A stretch of DNA of 64,000 nucleotides from Rufibacter sp. XAAS-G3-1 (GCF_013623775.1 NZ_JABFAM010000012.1:1-64000), one strand, 5' to 3'. Positions 1 to 8,484 are shown, numbered from the stretch's first letter. Numbers and translations are program-made. The notes: a model not told the origin generated them from the sequence alone.

Positions 1-37
1 ACTGCGGTCACACGCGGGAGAGTAGGTAGCCGCCAAC
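1..37 (+). rRNA. rrf: 5S ribosomal RNA, 3' end only
   Basis: The first bases carry the conserved 3' half of bacterial 5S rRNA: the helix IV/loop E region with GCGGTCACACGC, followed by GGGAGAGTAGGT and the closing GCCGCC of helix I. The rest of the gene lies before the window, so an rRNA operon reading rightwards ends here. A strong GC-rich terminator follows within 10 bases, which fits. The exact 3' end (36-38) is estimated. Confidence 0.85.
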
Positions 38-46
38 CCCCAGCAA

Positions 47-85
47 GCCGGCCCCGCCCCTGACAAGGAGGCGGGGCCGGCCCCT
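47..85 (+). terminator. rRNA operon terminator
   Basis: A perfect 12-bp GC-only inverted repeat (47-58 with 70-81), an 11-base loop, then a pyrimidine run CCCCTTTA. It sits directly after the 5S rRNA end. Confidence 0.85.
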
Positions 86-287
86 TTACGCCCACCCCGA
101 AGCGCGCGCTATGCCCGGAAGCGCCCACCCCGCTGGCTGTGGGCCTGCCGCTGTGGAAACGGGCCGGAAGCGGGAGGTTTGCCTGTGCACTGCCGCAGAT
201 ATCCGCTCGCTCCGCCGCTTTCCGCCTTTTTTCATGAAAATAGCCTGAAAGCTCTAAACAGCTTCTATGAATTGTTTGAATGCTCGT
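86..287. repeat. Intergenic region with a worn TGTTTT-family hairpin
   Basis: No gene is visible between the rRNA terminator and the purB stop. Bases 217-252 are a degenerate copy of the dispersed TGTTTT-N4-AAAACA hairpin family. The surrounding stretch 185-264 matches 35335-35415 (shared blocks CACTGCCGCA, CCGCCG and CTCTAAACAGCTTC), so a module of about 80 bp was copied, not only the hairpin. Confidence 0.6.
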
Positions 288-1640
288 TTAAAACAGTTGA
301 ATACCAGTAAAGGTAAATGGCGTGATTTCTTTTAACTCCGTTTTCAACTCGTCTTTGATAGCAAGAGTATCAATGAAATTCTTGATGGAGGATTCCGTTA
401 TTTTCTCGTTAGTTCTGGTCAATTCTTTCAAGGCTTCGTAAGGAGCCGGATATCCTTCTCTTCGCAACACCGTCTGGATGGCTTCCGCTACTACTGCCCA
501 GTTGTCTTCTAAATCTTGATTTAAGGCCTCTCTATTCAGTTGAAGCTTACCTATTCCCTTGTGCAGAGACTTGAGAGCAAGCAATGAGTGTGACATAGGA
601 ACGCCTATGTTTCTAAGAACAGTTGAATCTGTTAAATCTCTTTGGAGCCTTGAAACAGGAAGTTTCTCAGAGAGGTACGCTAAGATAGCATTGGCCATTC
701 CTAAGTTACCCTCGGCGTTCTCGAAATCTATTGGGTTTACTTTGTGCGGCATGGCAGAAGATCCAATCTCTCCTTCCTTGATTTTCTGCTTAAAATATCC
801 CATTGAAATGTATTGCCACATATCTCGGGCAAAATCAATCAAAATAGTATTGATCCTTTTAATGTTGTCAAAGAGAGCGGCCATGTGGTCATAGTGCTCA
901 ATTTGTGTGGTTACCTGGCTTCTCTGTAGTGTCAGTTTCTCTTTTAAGAAGGTATTCCCGAAACTTACCCAGTCAATTTCTGGATAAGCCACAAAATGGG
1001 CATTGAAATTACCGGTAGCTCCCCCAAACTTTCCAGCAAACGGGACTTGATCTAATAAAAGAAGTTGTTGTTCTACGCGTTCTACAAAAACCTGAATCTC
1101 TTTTCCAAGTTTAGTGGGTGAGGCAGGCTGGCCATGGGTATGGGCCAGCATGGGTACCTCTTTCCATTCTACCGCCAGTGCGGCTAACGTATCCCGTAAC
1201 TGGAAGAGATAAGGGAAGTATTCGGCTTGAATGGCTCTTTGCAGAGACATGGGAATAGCGGTGTTGTTTATATCCTGCGACGTAAGGCCGAAATGCACGA
1301 ATTCTTTTTTTTCTCCAATTCCTAGCTTCTCCAGCTTATCCTTCAAGAAATACTCTACTGCTTTTACGTCATGGTTCGTGATTTTCTCTGTCTCTTTAAT
1401 GGTTTGAGCATCTTCTAAAGAAAAATCTTCATAGATACTCCGCATAGCAGAGAAGAGAGTGGCATCTATGCCTTGTAACTGAGGAAGGGGAAGTTCACAG
1501 AGCGAAATAAAGTATTCTACCTCTACCAACACACGATAACGGATGAGCGCGAACTCAGAGAAAAAGTCTGCAAGTGGTGCTACCTGCCCGCGGTACCTAC
1601 CGTCAATGGGAGAAATAGCAGTAAGGGCATTTAAAGTCAT
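288..1640 (-). CDS. purB: Adenylosuccinate lyase
   Basis: Catalyses two fumarate-releasing steps of purine synthesis: SAICAR to AICAR and adenylosuccinate to AMP. It is a cytosolic homotetramer. The protein has 450 aa, normal for the family. The three conserved fumarase/aspartase-superfamily regions are present: AHTHGQPASPT at about 166-176, TSQDINN at 120-126 (active-site region) and the signature loop GSSAMPHKVNPIDFENAEGN at about 292-310, which carries the catalytic serine. The ATG at 1640 is followed by a typical MTLNALTAISPIDGRY start. It is transcribed away from the divergent transglycosylase gene and ends about 200 bp from the rRNA operon terminator, on the opposite strand. It appears to be monocistronic. 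No anomalies are seen. Confidence 0.97.
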   Translation of the reverse strand: MTLNALTAISPIDGRYRGQVAPLADFFSEFALIRYRVLVEVEYFISLCELPLPQLQGIDATLFSAMRSIYEDFSLEDAQTIKETEKITNHDVKAVEYFLKDKLEKLGIGEKKEFVHFGLTSQDINNTAIPMSLQRAIQAEYFPYLFQLRDTLAALAVEWKEVPMLAHTHGQPASPTKLGKEIQVFVERVEQQLLLLDQVPFAGKFGGATGNFNAHFVAYPEIDWVSFGNTFLKEKLTLQRSQVTTQIEHYDHMAALFDNIKRINTILIDFARDMWQYISMGYFKQKIKEGEIGSSAMPHKVNPIDFENAEGNLGMANAILAYLSEKLPVSRLQRDLTDSTVLRNIGVPMSHSLLALKSLHKGIGKLQLNREALNQDLEDNWAVVAEAIQTVLRREGYPAPYEALKELTRTNEKITESSIKNFIDTLAIKDELKTELKEITPFTFTGIQLF

Positions 1641-1796
1641 AGGGAAAGATTTTACTCAAAGATATAAAGGAAGATCAGAACGTCTAGCAACCAGAACTTA
1701 TACGGTAGGTTTTCTTGTTTCTTTTACTAAACCTTGTGTATACGCCCGCGTATTTAACCACTTGCTTAACATCTCATTTTATTGTGTCAGGGAATG

Positions 1797-1810
1797 CATT
1801 ACTTTTGCAA
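1797..1810 (+). promoter_or_regulatory. Bacteroidota-type -7 promoter element
   Basis: TACTTTTG at 1800-1807 matches the Bacteroidota -7 consensus TAnnTTTG. A weak TTG lies upstream at 1782-1784. The site is 57 bp before the TTG start of the transglycosylase gene, in the divergent region with purB. The match is by eye and no start site has been mapped. Confidence 0.45.
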
Positions 1811-1863
1811 GTTGGAGTAAAATTTGCGTGGCACTCCATTGTTAACTAACCAAAGAAAGCACC

Positions 1864-3870
1864 TTGTCTAAGTTCACAGATTTTATTGTCAGGAATAAGA
1901 AGAAGTTCCTGATTGGATTAGGGGTGTTCGCCTCATTACTAATTATTGGCTTTGTCGCTTTCCTGTTTAACCGGGAAAGAATTCTGCAGTTTGCCGTAGC
2001 CAAAGTCATCCAAAAGGTGGAGAATAAATATCCAGCTAAATTACAGATTGGCAAGGCTAGCTTTTTGGATCTGAATACCGTCTTAGTTACTGATATAGCG
2101 CTACTGCCTATTGGCCAACCAAAACTGATGCAGATTGACACGGTAGAGGCCACAGTCAGCTTCAGGTCGCTCTTTCTGGGGAGAATGGTCTTCAAACAGT
2201 TTGATGTGGCAAATGGAGATATAACTGCCTTTAGACAAGACAGCACAGACAACTTTTCTTTTCTGTATAGAAAGAAAGATACGGGTGAACCTGTAGACTC
2301 AGCGGGTAAAAACTCAAACTATGGTACGTTGTTGAACCGGCTGATAGAGACTGCGTTTGAAAATGTCCCCGATGGCGTAAACTTCAGAAATCTGGGGGTG
2401 TTGTTTAAGAATGATGGTCATACCATTAGCATGAAGTTGCCTACCCTGCTAATGGAAGACGGGAAGATTGATGCCCGCATGACCATCACCACCGAGGCCG
2501 TTACCAATACCATGTTTGTGAATGGGGTCATAGATCCTGCCAAATACCTGCTTGCCGCTAAGTTCTACGGTGATAATCAGTCTGGGAGTATTGAAGTGCC
2601 TTATATTGAGCAGAAGTTTGGGGCTACCATGCGGTTTGATACGCTCAGGCTAAGCATTACAGACAAAGAATTCAAGAACAATCAATTAACGATCAGAGGC
2701 GAATCTAGTGCTCATGGATTGGTGCTGAACCACCCCAAGATTGCAGATGAGAATGTAACGGTGCAGAACGGCGCCATGAAGTATGTTTTGACCTTAGGCG
2801 AGCACTATTATGCGTTGGAGCCTGAATCTGAAGTGCGCATTAACAAAGCCGTTTTCTACCCGCAGGTAACGTATGAAACTGTTCCTAAGCGTAAGATCGG
2901 GATCAAGGTAGATTCACCAGAGATTCAGGCCAATGACTTATTCAATTCATTGCCCCCCGGGTTATTTGATACGTTTCAGGGGCTAAAAGCAACCGGCACC
3001 TTTAAGTACAAGCTGAACTTTTACGTAGATATGGCGCAGGTAGACAGTCTGAAGTTCGATTCTGATTTAGATGCCCAGAACTTCCAAATCACAGATTTCG
3101 GGGAGAATGACCTCCGGAAACTGAAACAGGAATTCACCCATACCGTGTATGAGAAGGATAAAGTAGTAAGAACGTTCAAGGTGGGGCCCTCCAATCCTGA
3201 CTTCACACCTTACAACCAAATTCCAGACTATCTCAAGTATGCCATCTTAACTGCCGAAGATCCTCGTTTCCTAACCCACAAAGGCTTCCACGAGGGGGCT
3301 TTCCGGCATTCCCTCATCACCAACATCAAAGAAAACTCGTTTGTGCGGGGCGGAAGTACGGTTTCCATGCAATTGGTGAAAAACGCCTTCTTAACCAGAA
3401 AGAAGACCATCACCAGAAAAGTAGAGGAGGCGCTTATTGTCTGGATCATAGAGAACCTGCGGCTTACCTCTAAGGAGCGGATGTTTGAGGTGTACCTGAA
3501 CATCATAGAATGGGGGCCCAATGTCTACGGCGTAAAAGAAGCTGCCCGTTTCTACTTCTCTAAAGAACCAAGCCAGCTTACCTTTGAGGAATGCCTATTC
3601 CTGGCCAGTATTGTCCCTAAACCAAAGCAGTACAGAACCTATTTTGATGTTTACGGAGGCTTACGGGCTTACCCAAGGTATTTCTTTAAATTGATCAGTG
3701 GCAATATGCTGAAAAAGGGCTGGATCTCCCCGTCAGAGCATGCCGGCGTTTCTCCGTATGTGAACCTCAGTGGCAGAGCAGGTAATTTTATTATTCCTAA
3801 GCCAGATACCACGCAAATGCAGATGATGGATACCCTAGAACTGGCCCCTATAGATCTGCTGGATTTCTAA
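1864..3870 (+). CDS. GT51 peptidoglycan transglycosylase with long N-terminal AsmA-like region
   Basis: Predicted to polymerise lipid II into glycan strands at the inner membrane. One N-terminal membrane segment (about residues 14-34) is followed by about 400 residues of beta-rich sequence resembling AsmA/DUF-type envelope proteins. The GT51 domain follows: AED at about 464-466 with the catalytic Glu, then FLTHKGF, GGSTVSMQLVKN, KERMFEVYLNIIEWG and VYGVKEAARFYF. The 668 aa protein has no transpeptidase domain, so it is not a class A PBP. The start is a TTG at 1864, because no ATG or GTG lies near it in frame. The AsmA-like assignment is tentative while the GT51 domain is clear. A strong terminator follows the stop. 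Confidence 0.85.
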   Translation: MSKFTDFIVRNKKKFLIGLGVFASLLIIGFVAFLFNRERILQFAVAKVIQKVENKYPAKLQIGKASFLDLNTVLVTDIALLPIGQPKLMQIDTVEATVSFRSLFLGRMVFKQFDVANGDITAFRQDSTDNFSFLYRKKDTGEPVDSAGKNSNYGTLLNRLIETAFENVPDGVNFRNLGVLFKNDGHTISMKLPTLLMEDGKIDARMTITTEAVTNTMFVNGVIDPAKYLLAAKFYGDNQSGSIEVPYIEQKFGATMRFDTLRLSITDKEFKNNQLTIRGESSAHGLVLNHPKIADENVTVQNGAMKYVLTLGEHYYALEPESEVRINKAVFYPQVTYETVPKRKIGIKVDSPEIQANDLFNSLPPGLFDTFQGLKATGTFKYKLNFYVDMAQVDSLKFDSDLDAQNFQITDFGENDLRKLKQEFTHTVYEKDKVVRTFKVGPSNPDFTPYNQIPDYLKYAILTAEDPRFLTHKGFHEGAFRHSLITNIKENSFVRGGSTVSMQLVKNAFLTRKKTITRKVEEALIVWIIENLRLTSKERMFEVYLNIIEWGPNVYGVKEAARFYFSKEPSQLTFEECLFLASIVPKPKQYRTYFDVYGGLRAYPRYFFKLISGNMLKKGWISPSEHAGVSPYVNLSGRAGNFIIPKPDTTQMQMMDTLELAPIDLLDF

Positions 3871-3887
3871 GATCAGGAAGAGGCCAT

Positions 3888-3926
3888 AAAAAAGGCAGTG
3901 TTTCTCAGAAACACTGCCTTTTTTAT
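3888..3926 (+). terminator. Intrinsic terminator after the transglycosylase gene
   Basis: A 16-bp perfect stem (3888-3903 with 3909-3924) with a 5-base loop. The arms begin with A6 and end with T6, so it could work in both directions. Confidence 0.9.
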
Positions 3927-4031
3927 AACCTAAAATTTGAAGCTTCCTTAGTATGTGTTTTTGGGCCGTTTTAAAGAAATCAGCCTAAAAACGTTATAGC
4001 CTTGTCTGTCTATGTTCTTATCTCTTATAAA

Positions 4032-4075
4032 TTCTGTTTTCAAGCTGTTTTACCCAAAACAGCTTGAAAACAGAA
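4032..4075. repeat. Perfect TGTTTT-N4-AAAACA hairpin (20-bp arms)
   Basis: Left arm 4032-4051, loop 4052-4055, right arm 4056-4075, with no mismatch. It lies 17 bases beyond the stop of the TerC-like gene, between two convergent genes, where it could act as a bidirectional terminator or mRNA 3' end stabiliser. A worn relative lies at 3963-3994. Confidence 0.9.
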
Positions 4076-4092
4076 CCAAAGCCATCCTTATC

Positions 4093-5055
4093 TTACGCGA
4101 GAGGGCCTTCTTCCGGGTCTTGGATAGGAACTATAGGGTTCTCTTTCTTCGGGAAGATCAGGGAAAGGATAACCGAGGTGGCGAGAATGAATGCCACCAC
4201 GCCAAGGGCGATGCGCATGTCTAGATGGAAGACATCTGAGAGCACCAGCTTGGCCCCAATGAACACCAGAATAAGTGACAAACCGTAGTGCAGGTAATGG
4301 AACAACTGCATAATACCAGCCAGGGCAAAGTACAGAGCCCGTAAACCCAACAAGGCAAATACATTGGATGTGTACACAATGAACGGGTCTTTGGAGATAG
4401 CCAGTATGGCCGGGATTGAATCTGCCGCAAATACGATATCAGTGGTTTCTACCATGATCAGCACCAGAAACAGCGGCGTGGCAAAGCGGGTTTTATCAAT
4501 CTTCACAAAGAACTTGTCGCCGTGTAGCTTTTTGGTCACCGGTATGTACCGACCCACAAATTTTACCACAGGGTTGGCTTCAGGGTCTATTTCCTCATCG
4601 CCTTTAGAGAAAGCCATTCTAATGCCGGTAAAGACAAGGAAACCGCCTAGAATGTAAATGATGAAATGGAACTTGGCAATGAGCGCCACGCCCACCACAA
4701 TAAAGATGGCCCTAAAGAACAAGGCACCCAACACCCCCCAGAACAGAATCTTGTGCTGCACTGCCGCAGGAACTTGGAAGAAGTTGAAAATCAGGATGAA
4801 GACAAACAGGTTGTCTACACTCAGTGACTTTTCAATGAGGTAAGCAGTCAAAAACTCAAGCGCGGGGTCGCTGCCTTTCCAGAAATAGATGCCCACGTTG
4901 AACGCCAAGGCAAGCATAATCCAGAAGGCACTCAACAGCAGGGCTTCCTTTATTTTCACCACGTGGCTTTTGCGGTGGAACACAAATAGGTCTAGCGCCA
5001 GCAGAAGCAGGACAAACGCGTTAAACCCAACCCAGAATAAGAGATCTGTTTTCAC
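4093..5055 (-). CDS. TerC/Alx family integral membrane protein
   Basis: Related to E. coli Alx and TerC proteins, which are linked to manganese export and metal homeostasis. The 320 aa protein has about nine hydrophobic segments. TerC-family features include EFLTAYLIEKSLSVDNLFVF (about 69-88), the repeat-related VETTDIVFAADSIPAIL with paired acidic residues inside the membrane, and FALLGLRALYFAL. The start codon is GTG (5053-5055), with no better ATG nearby. The C-terminal tail is acidic and short. The upstream region (5056-5246) was inspected for a manganese (yybP-ykoY) riboswitch and none was recognised. It stands alone, with a perfect hairpin just after its stop. Substrate remains inferred. 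Confidence 0.9.
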   Translation of the reverse strand: MKTDLLFWVGFNAFVLLLLALDLFVFHRKSHVVKIKEALLLSAFWIMLALAFNVGIYFWKGSDPALEFLTAYLIEKSLSVDNLFVFILIFNFFQVPAAVQHKILFWGVLGALFFRAIFIVVGVALIAKFHFIIYILGGFLVFTGIRMAFSKGDEEIDPEANPVVKFVGRYIPVTKKLHGDKFFVKIDKTRFATPLFLVLIMVETTDIVFAADSIPAILAISKDPFIVYTSNVFALLGLRALYFALAGIMQLFHYLHYGLSLILVFIGAKLVLSDVFHLDMRIALGVVAFILATSVILSLIFPKKENPIVPIQDPEEGPLA

Positions 5056-5246
5056 TGTCTTTAAGAAGGTTTATGATGCAAATAGTACACTTTGAGAGAC
5101 AGTCAATTCGCCCAGATGGGGAACCCTAGCTCAAAATAGAAAATGAAAGATACGCCTAAACAACCGCAAAACCATAAGTAGAGGAGAAGGCCGCTTCCGT
5201 TATTAGGGTGTTTTTCAGAAAAAAGCCCCTGAAAGGGAGGCAGGTT

Positions 5247-5978
5247 CTAGCGCACGAACTGCCGGAAATAACTGCTCACTTTCATCTGAATCACGCCTAG
5301 AAAAGCTTCTCTGATAATGCCTTTGCTCATTTTAGATTGGCCTTTGGTGCGGTCTGTGAAGATGATGGGCACCTCTTTCAGCTTAAAACCGAATTTATAG
5401 GCCAGAAACTTCATCTCAATCTGGAAGGCGTACCCGATAAACCGAATCTTGTCCAGATCAATGGTTTCCAGCACCTGCCGGTGGTAGCATTTGAAACCGG
5501 CGGTAGCGTCATGGATGGGCATACCGGTGATCAGGCGCACGTAGCGGCTGGCAAAGTAGGAGAGGAGCACCCGGCTCATGGGCCAGTTGACTACGTTCAC
5601 CCCGCTGCTGTACCGGCTGCCAATGGATAAGTCATAGCCTTCTACCGCGCAGGCGTTGTAAAGGTGCATCAAGTCGTTCGGGTTGTGCGAGAAATCGGCG
5701 TCCATCTCAAAGATGAAGGTGTAGCCGTTCCGGAGCGCGTATTTGAAACCGTGGATGTACGCCGTACCCAAACCGAGTTTGCCTTTGCGCTGCTCTAAAT
5801 GAAGCCGATCTGGGAATTCCTGCTGTAAGCTGATGACCGCCTGGGCGGTGCCGTCCGGGGAGTTGTCATCCACAATCAGCAGATCAAAGGGGTGGGGCAG
5901 TGAAAGAACCTTGCGGATAATGGCTTCTATGTTTTCGATTTCATTGTAGGTCGGGATGACCACCACAGACTCTTTCAT
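5247..5978 (-). CDS. Polyprenol-phosphate mannosyltransferase-like GT2 glycosyltransferase
   Basis: Family GT2 enzyme resembling dolichol/polyprenol monophosphate mannose synthase (DPM1), which transfers a hexose from a nucleotide sugar to polyprenyl phosphate at the membrane. The 243 aa, single-domain protein shows VVIPTYNEIENI (nucleotide-binding start), VDDNSPDGT, GLGTAYIHGF, EMDADFSHNP (DxD-type metal site) and GSRYSSGV followed by ATAGFKCYHR, all typical of DPM1. No C-terminal membrane helices are present, so it is the soluble-type DPM1. It lies 24 bp downstream of the protoporphyrinogen oxidase gene on the same strand and is probably co-transcribed. The sugar cannot be settled from sequence. 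Confidence 0.88.
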   Translation of the reverse strand: MKESVVVIPTYNEIENIEAIIRKVLSLPHPFDLLIVDDNSPDGTAQAVISLQQEFPDRLHLEQRKGKLGLGTAYIHGFKYALRNGYTFIFEMDADFSHNPNDLMHLYNACAVEGYDLSIGSRYSSGVNVVNWPMSRVLLSYFASRYVRLITGMPIHDATAGFKCYHRQVLETIDLDKIRFIGYAFQIEMKFLAYKFGFKLKEVPIIFTDRTKGQSKMSKGIIREAFLGVIQMKVSSYFRQFVR

Positions 5979-6002
5979 CCCCCAAATATAACCTATAAGG
6001 GT

Positions 6003-7343
6003 TTACAGGAGGGAAGGGCGCAATGAAAATATTTTTTGCGCCAGCTGTTTCGCGTAGGAGATGCAATCTGGGATAGCGGGGCCTGCTACCCAATTGGTAC
6101 AGGCATACAGCTGGTCTTCCGCCAGCAAATCCAGGAGTTGGTGCACATCGGTGATGAAAATATCTGCCTGTGGAAGAGCCTTGGGCCATTGGTGGCAATG
6201 CTGGAAAACCGGCAGATTGGCGGCAATGGCGTAGTTGTGGGTAAGTTCTTCGTGTACCCGCACCAGAATCTCATCTTGGGGCAACTGGGCGTGTTCGGCC
6301 GCCTGACTGCCGCCCACAAAAGACGTAAACAGAACTTCGTCATCTGGGCAGATGCGGGGGAACAGCGAACTGCTCCAGACGGTGCCTGAACTGAACGGCT
6401 GTTCGCGCTGCGGGTGCAAGGCGCCAATGCCATCTAAGGGAAACCCTACGGCGTGTTTTCGGTACGCCGTATGCACCACCGTCATGGGCGCGTAAGAGAC
6501 GTTGTGCAGGGCCGCAGCCAAGCCCGGGGTGCAGTAGTCCAGCAACCCAGCGGCGGCGTGCGCGGGCAAGGCAATCACAACCGCATCAAACTCCTCGTCG
6601 GCGAGGCCTTCCACGTCATGCTGAATGCTGAGCATGTACTTGCCCTTCACCTTATGAATCATCTCCACCTTGTGGTCTACGTGCAGTGCCACCAGCTTAG
6701 ACGCAATGGCCTCGGGCAGCGTCTCTAGTCCGTTCAACAGCGAGAAGGTTTGTTTTTTGGGCCAATCTAACTGTAGATCCATCCCTTTCAAGACCGAGCC
6801 GTGCGTGGTTTCCATTTCCTTTATGGCCGGAAAGGTTTTCTCCAGCAAGAGGTGATCTGGATCGCCGCCGTAAATACCGGCCACCACGGGTTTGACCAGA
6901 TAGTCTACAACTTCCTGCCCAAACCGGCGGTGGAAAAACTGACTGATGGTTTCTTCGGGCACTTCCTGCGGCGGCAGGGTAGATTCCTGCGTGATTTTAA
7001 GTTTGGTGCGCCAGTGGAAGAAGGAATCCAACAGCAAACGCCGCGGTGACGACGGTATACAGTAATACTCGCCGTCTTTCCTGATGTAGTAATCCTGGCT
7101 TTTGGTGGCCGGACGAATCACTTCCTCTTCCAGCTTCAGCTCCTGCAGCAACTCTTCCAGTTCTTCATTCAGTTGCAGCGAATGTGGCCCCAGTTCCAGT
7201 TGATAGGCGCCTTGCTGTACACTTTTGATGACCCCACCTGCCTGAGGCTCGCTTTCAAAAAGGTCATAGCGTACCCCTAACTTCTGAAGATAGTAAGCCA
7301 ATGCCAATCCTGAAATACCTGCTCCTATGATGGCGACACGCAT
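6003..7343 (-). CDS. hemG: Protoporphyrinogen/coproporphyrinogen oxidase, HemY-type
   Basis: FAD enzyme of late haem synthesis that oxidises protoporphyrinogen IX (or coproporphyrinogen III) to the porphyrin. It belongs to the oxygen-dependent HemY/PPOX amine-oxidase-like family and is not related to the flavodoxin-like E. coli HemG. The 446 aa protein opens with the dinucleotide-binding motif GAGISGLALAYYL and the ESEPQAGGVIKS segment typical of PPOX. LELGPHSLQ follows, and near the C-terminus the FAD-closing sequence VAGPAIPDCISYAKQLA. The second GxG differs from the usual GxGIPG, which is minor. It leads a probable two-gene unit with the glycosyltransferase downstream. Confidence 0.9.
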   Translation of the reverse strand: MRVAIIGAGISGLALAYYLQKLGVRYDLFESEPQAGGVIKSVQQGAYQLELGPHSLQLNEELEELLQELKLEEEVIRPATKSQDYYIRKDGEYYCIPSSPRRLLLDSFFHWRTKLKITQESTLPPQEVPEETISQFFHRRFGQEVVDYLVKPVVAGIYGGDPDHLLLEKTFPAIKEMETTHGSVLKGMDLQLDWPKKQTFSLLNGLETLPEAIASKLVALHVDHKVEMIHKVKGKYMLSIQHDVEGLADEEFDAVVIALPAHAAAGLLDYCTPGLAAALHNVSYAPMTVVHTAYRKHAVGFPLDGIGALHPQREQPFSSGTVWSSSLFPRICPDDEVLFTSFVGGSQAAEHAQLPQDEILVRVHEELTHNYAIAANLPVFQHCHQWPKALPQADIFITDVHQLLDLLAEDQLYACTNWVAGPAIPDCISYAKQLAQKIFSLRPSLL

Positions 7344-7391
7344 GCGGGGGAAGAAATGTGTTGCCCTAACGTACGCAAGAGCGGCCCAGAG

Positions 7392-7429
7392 CGTTTAAAC
7401 TCTGTTTTAGAGAAAACAGGGCCAAAACA
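7392..7429. repeat. TGTTTT-family hairpin, worn copy upstream of the phosphatase gene
   Basis: GTTTAAACTCTGTTTT, loop AGAG, then AAAACAGGGCCAAAAC: the inner stem is perfect and the outer stem mismatched. It lies 47-84 bases before the phosphatase ATG, within a frame that could extend that ORF but is unlikely to be translated. Confidence 0.75.
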
Positions 7430-7475
7430 GAATTGTTTGCTGAAAGCCATTTGGGTTCTCCTTATTTTTGGCTTT

Positions 7476-8018
7476 ATGGAAGAGCAGAAACAGCACGCAA
7501 AGAGAAAAGCGGTTTTCCTGGATCGGGACGGCGTCCTGAATGTGGAGCGGGGCGACTATACCTGGCGCCCCGCAGAGTTTGAGGTGTGCGCCGGGGTGCC
7601 GCAGGCCCTGGAAATCCTCAAGCAAAACGGCTATCTGTTGATTGTGGTCACCAACCAGGCGGGTATTACCAAAGGATTGTACACCAAACAAGACGTACTG
7701 GCCTGCCATGAGAAACTGCAAGCCGCCTGCGGTTACGTGCTGGATGCCCTGTATATGGCACCGGGCCACCCCTCGGTTTCTGAGTCGCTTGCCAGAAAAC
7801 CAGACAGCCTCATGCTGGAACGGGCGCTGGCCAGATTTAACGTAGATCCGGCGTTGTGTTGGCTCGTAGGCGATCAGCCCCGCGACATACAGGCCGCCGC
7901 CAAATGCGGCATTGCGGGAATTCTAGTGGGGCCGCACGCCACGGGAACGCACGTTCACCAGAAGCCAGATTTGTTAGAAGCCGCCCAGTGGATTGTAGCC
8001 CAAGCACCTACCCCTTAG
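7476..8018 (+). CDS. D-glycero-alpha/beta-manno-heptose bisphosphate phosphatase-like HAD phosphatase
   Basis: HAD-superfamily phosphatase of the GmhB/HisB-N type. GmhB removes the C7 phosphate in ADP-heptose synthesis for lipopolysaccharide. In 180 aa it has FLDRDGVLN (motif I with the nucleophile and acid/base Asp pair), VTNQAGITKGLY (motif II) and VGDQPRDIQAA (motif IV). The structural zinc site of classical GmhB, built on four Cys/His residues in C-x-H and C-x-C pairs, is not intact: the region reads APGHPSVSESLARKP with no cysteine. The ATG at 7476 is preferred, because upstream in-frame codons fall inside a dispersed hairpin repeat. No heptose genes are adjacent, so the substrate is inferred only from family. 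Confidence 0.8.
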   Translation: MEEQKQHAKRKAVFLDRDGVLNVERGDYTWRPAEFEVCAGVPQALEILKQNGYLLIVVTNQAGITKGLYTKQDVLACHEKLQAACGYVLDALYMAPGHPSVSESLARKPDSLMLERALARFNVDPALCWLVGDQPRDIQAAAKCGIAGILVGPHATGTHVHQKPDLLEAAQWIVAQAPTP

Positions 8019-8262
8019 CAGATAAGCCTATTTTGAATTGGACAATTCATACTGCCTGTCTTTTTAAAAAGGAGGCAGGCAGCGTTCTGGTTTCCTCTTT
8101 ATTTCTCAAAACCAGGCCAGAAACTTGATATGCTTATAAAACAGCCCCGGTCCGCTTAAGCATTTCAGGGATGTTTTCCTGAAAAGAGGCTGAAAACAGG
8201 TCACCCTCGTGCCCAAGCGTGTGGGTGAGAATGGGTTCGCTTTGGATGTTGCGTAAAAAGGA
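8019..8262. repeat. Convergent intergenic region with one TGTTTT-family copy
   Basis: Between the phosphatase stop and the terminator of the small lipoprotein gene. Bases 8162-8197 are a worn TGTTTT-family copy with loop CCTG. An imperfect palindrome lies at about 8202-8230 (TCACCC and GGGTGA arms). No ORF with coding character is seen. Confidence 0.5.
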
Positions 8263-8290
8263 AAGCCCCGGAAGTTATCTTCCGGGGCTT
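8263..8290 (-). terminator. Terminator of the small lipoprotein gene
   Basis: 11-bp perfect stem (8263-8273 with 8280-8290), GC-rich. On the minus strand it is followed by a T-rich stretch (CCTTTTTACG). Confidence 0.8.
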
Positions 8291-8319
8291 CAATAAGATC
8301 ATATAAAATCAGAAGAACG

Positions 8320-8484
8320 TTAGCGGCTCGTTCTGTTGGTTGCAGGAGCTTTCGCCATCGCCTTGGCCATCGCTTTTGACTCCACCGAGCGGTCAGATTT
8401 TTGGGAATAGGCCGGGCAAGTAGCCGATTTGCAAGAGGCAAAGCCCAACAGACAGATGGAAGCTAGTAGGAAAATGTTCTTCAT
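8320..8484 (-). CDS. Small lipoprotein, 54 aa
   Basis: A short gene that is easily missed. It translates to 54 aa with a lipoprotein signal peptide: MKN, hydrophobic core IFLLASICLLGFA, then a lipobox ending in SC with the lipidated Cys at about 18. The mature part begins KSATCPAYSQKS, has a repeated KAMAKAMAK segment and ends TNRTSR. The ATG is at 8482-8484 and the TAA at 8320-8322. A convincing intrinsic terminator starts 30 bases downstream, which supports it as a real transcription unit. The mature peptide is basic and would be anchored to the envelope. No function is recognised. The C-P-A-Y motif resembles other small lipoproteins of the phylum only by impression. Confidence 0.75.
   Translation of the reverse strand: MKNIFLLASICLLGFASCKSATCPAYSQKSDRSVESKAMAKAMAKAPATNRTSR

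Noticed and set aside
5056-5246. Manganese riboswitch (yybP-ykoY) before the TerC-like gene
   Set aside because: TerC/Alx genes often have one, but I could not recognise the conserved internal loops in this stretch.
7356-7475. Upstream extension of the phosphatase gene
   Set aside because: It passes through a worn TGTTTT hairpin and a non-family sequence; ATG 7476 gives the usual length.
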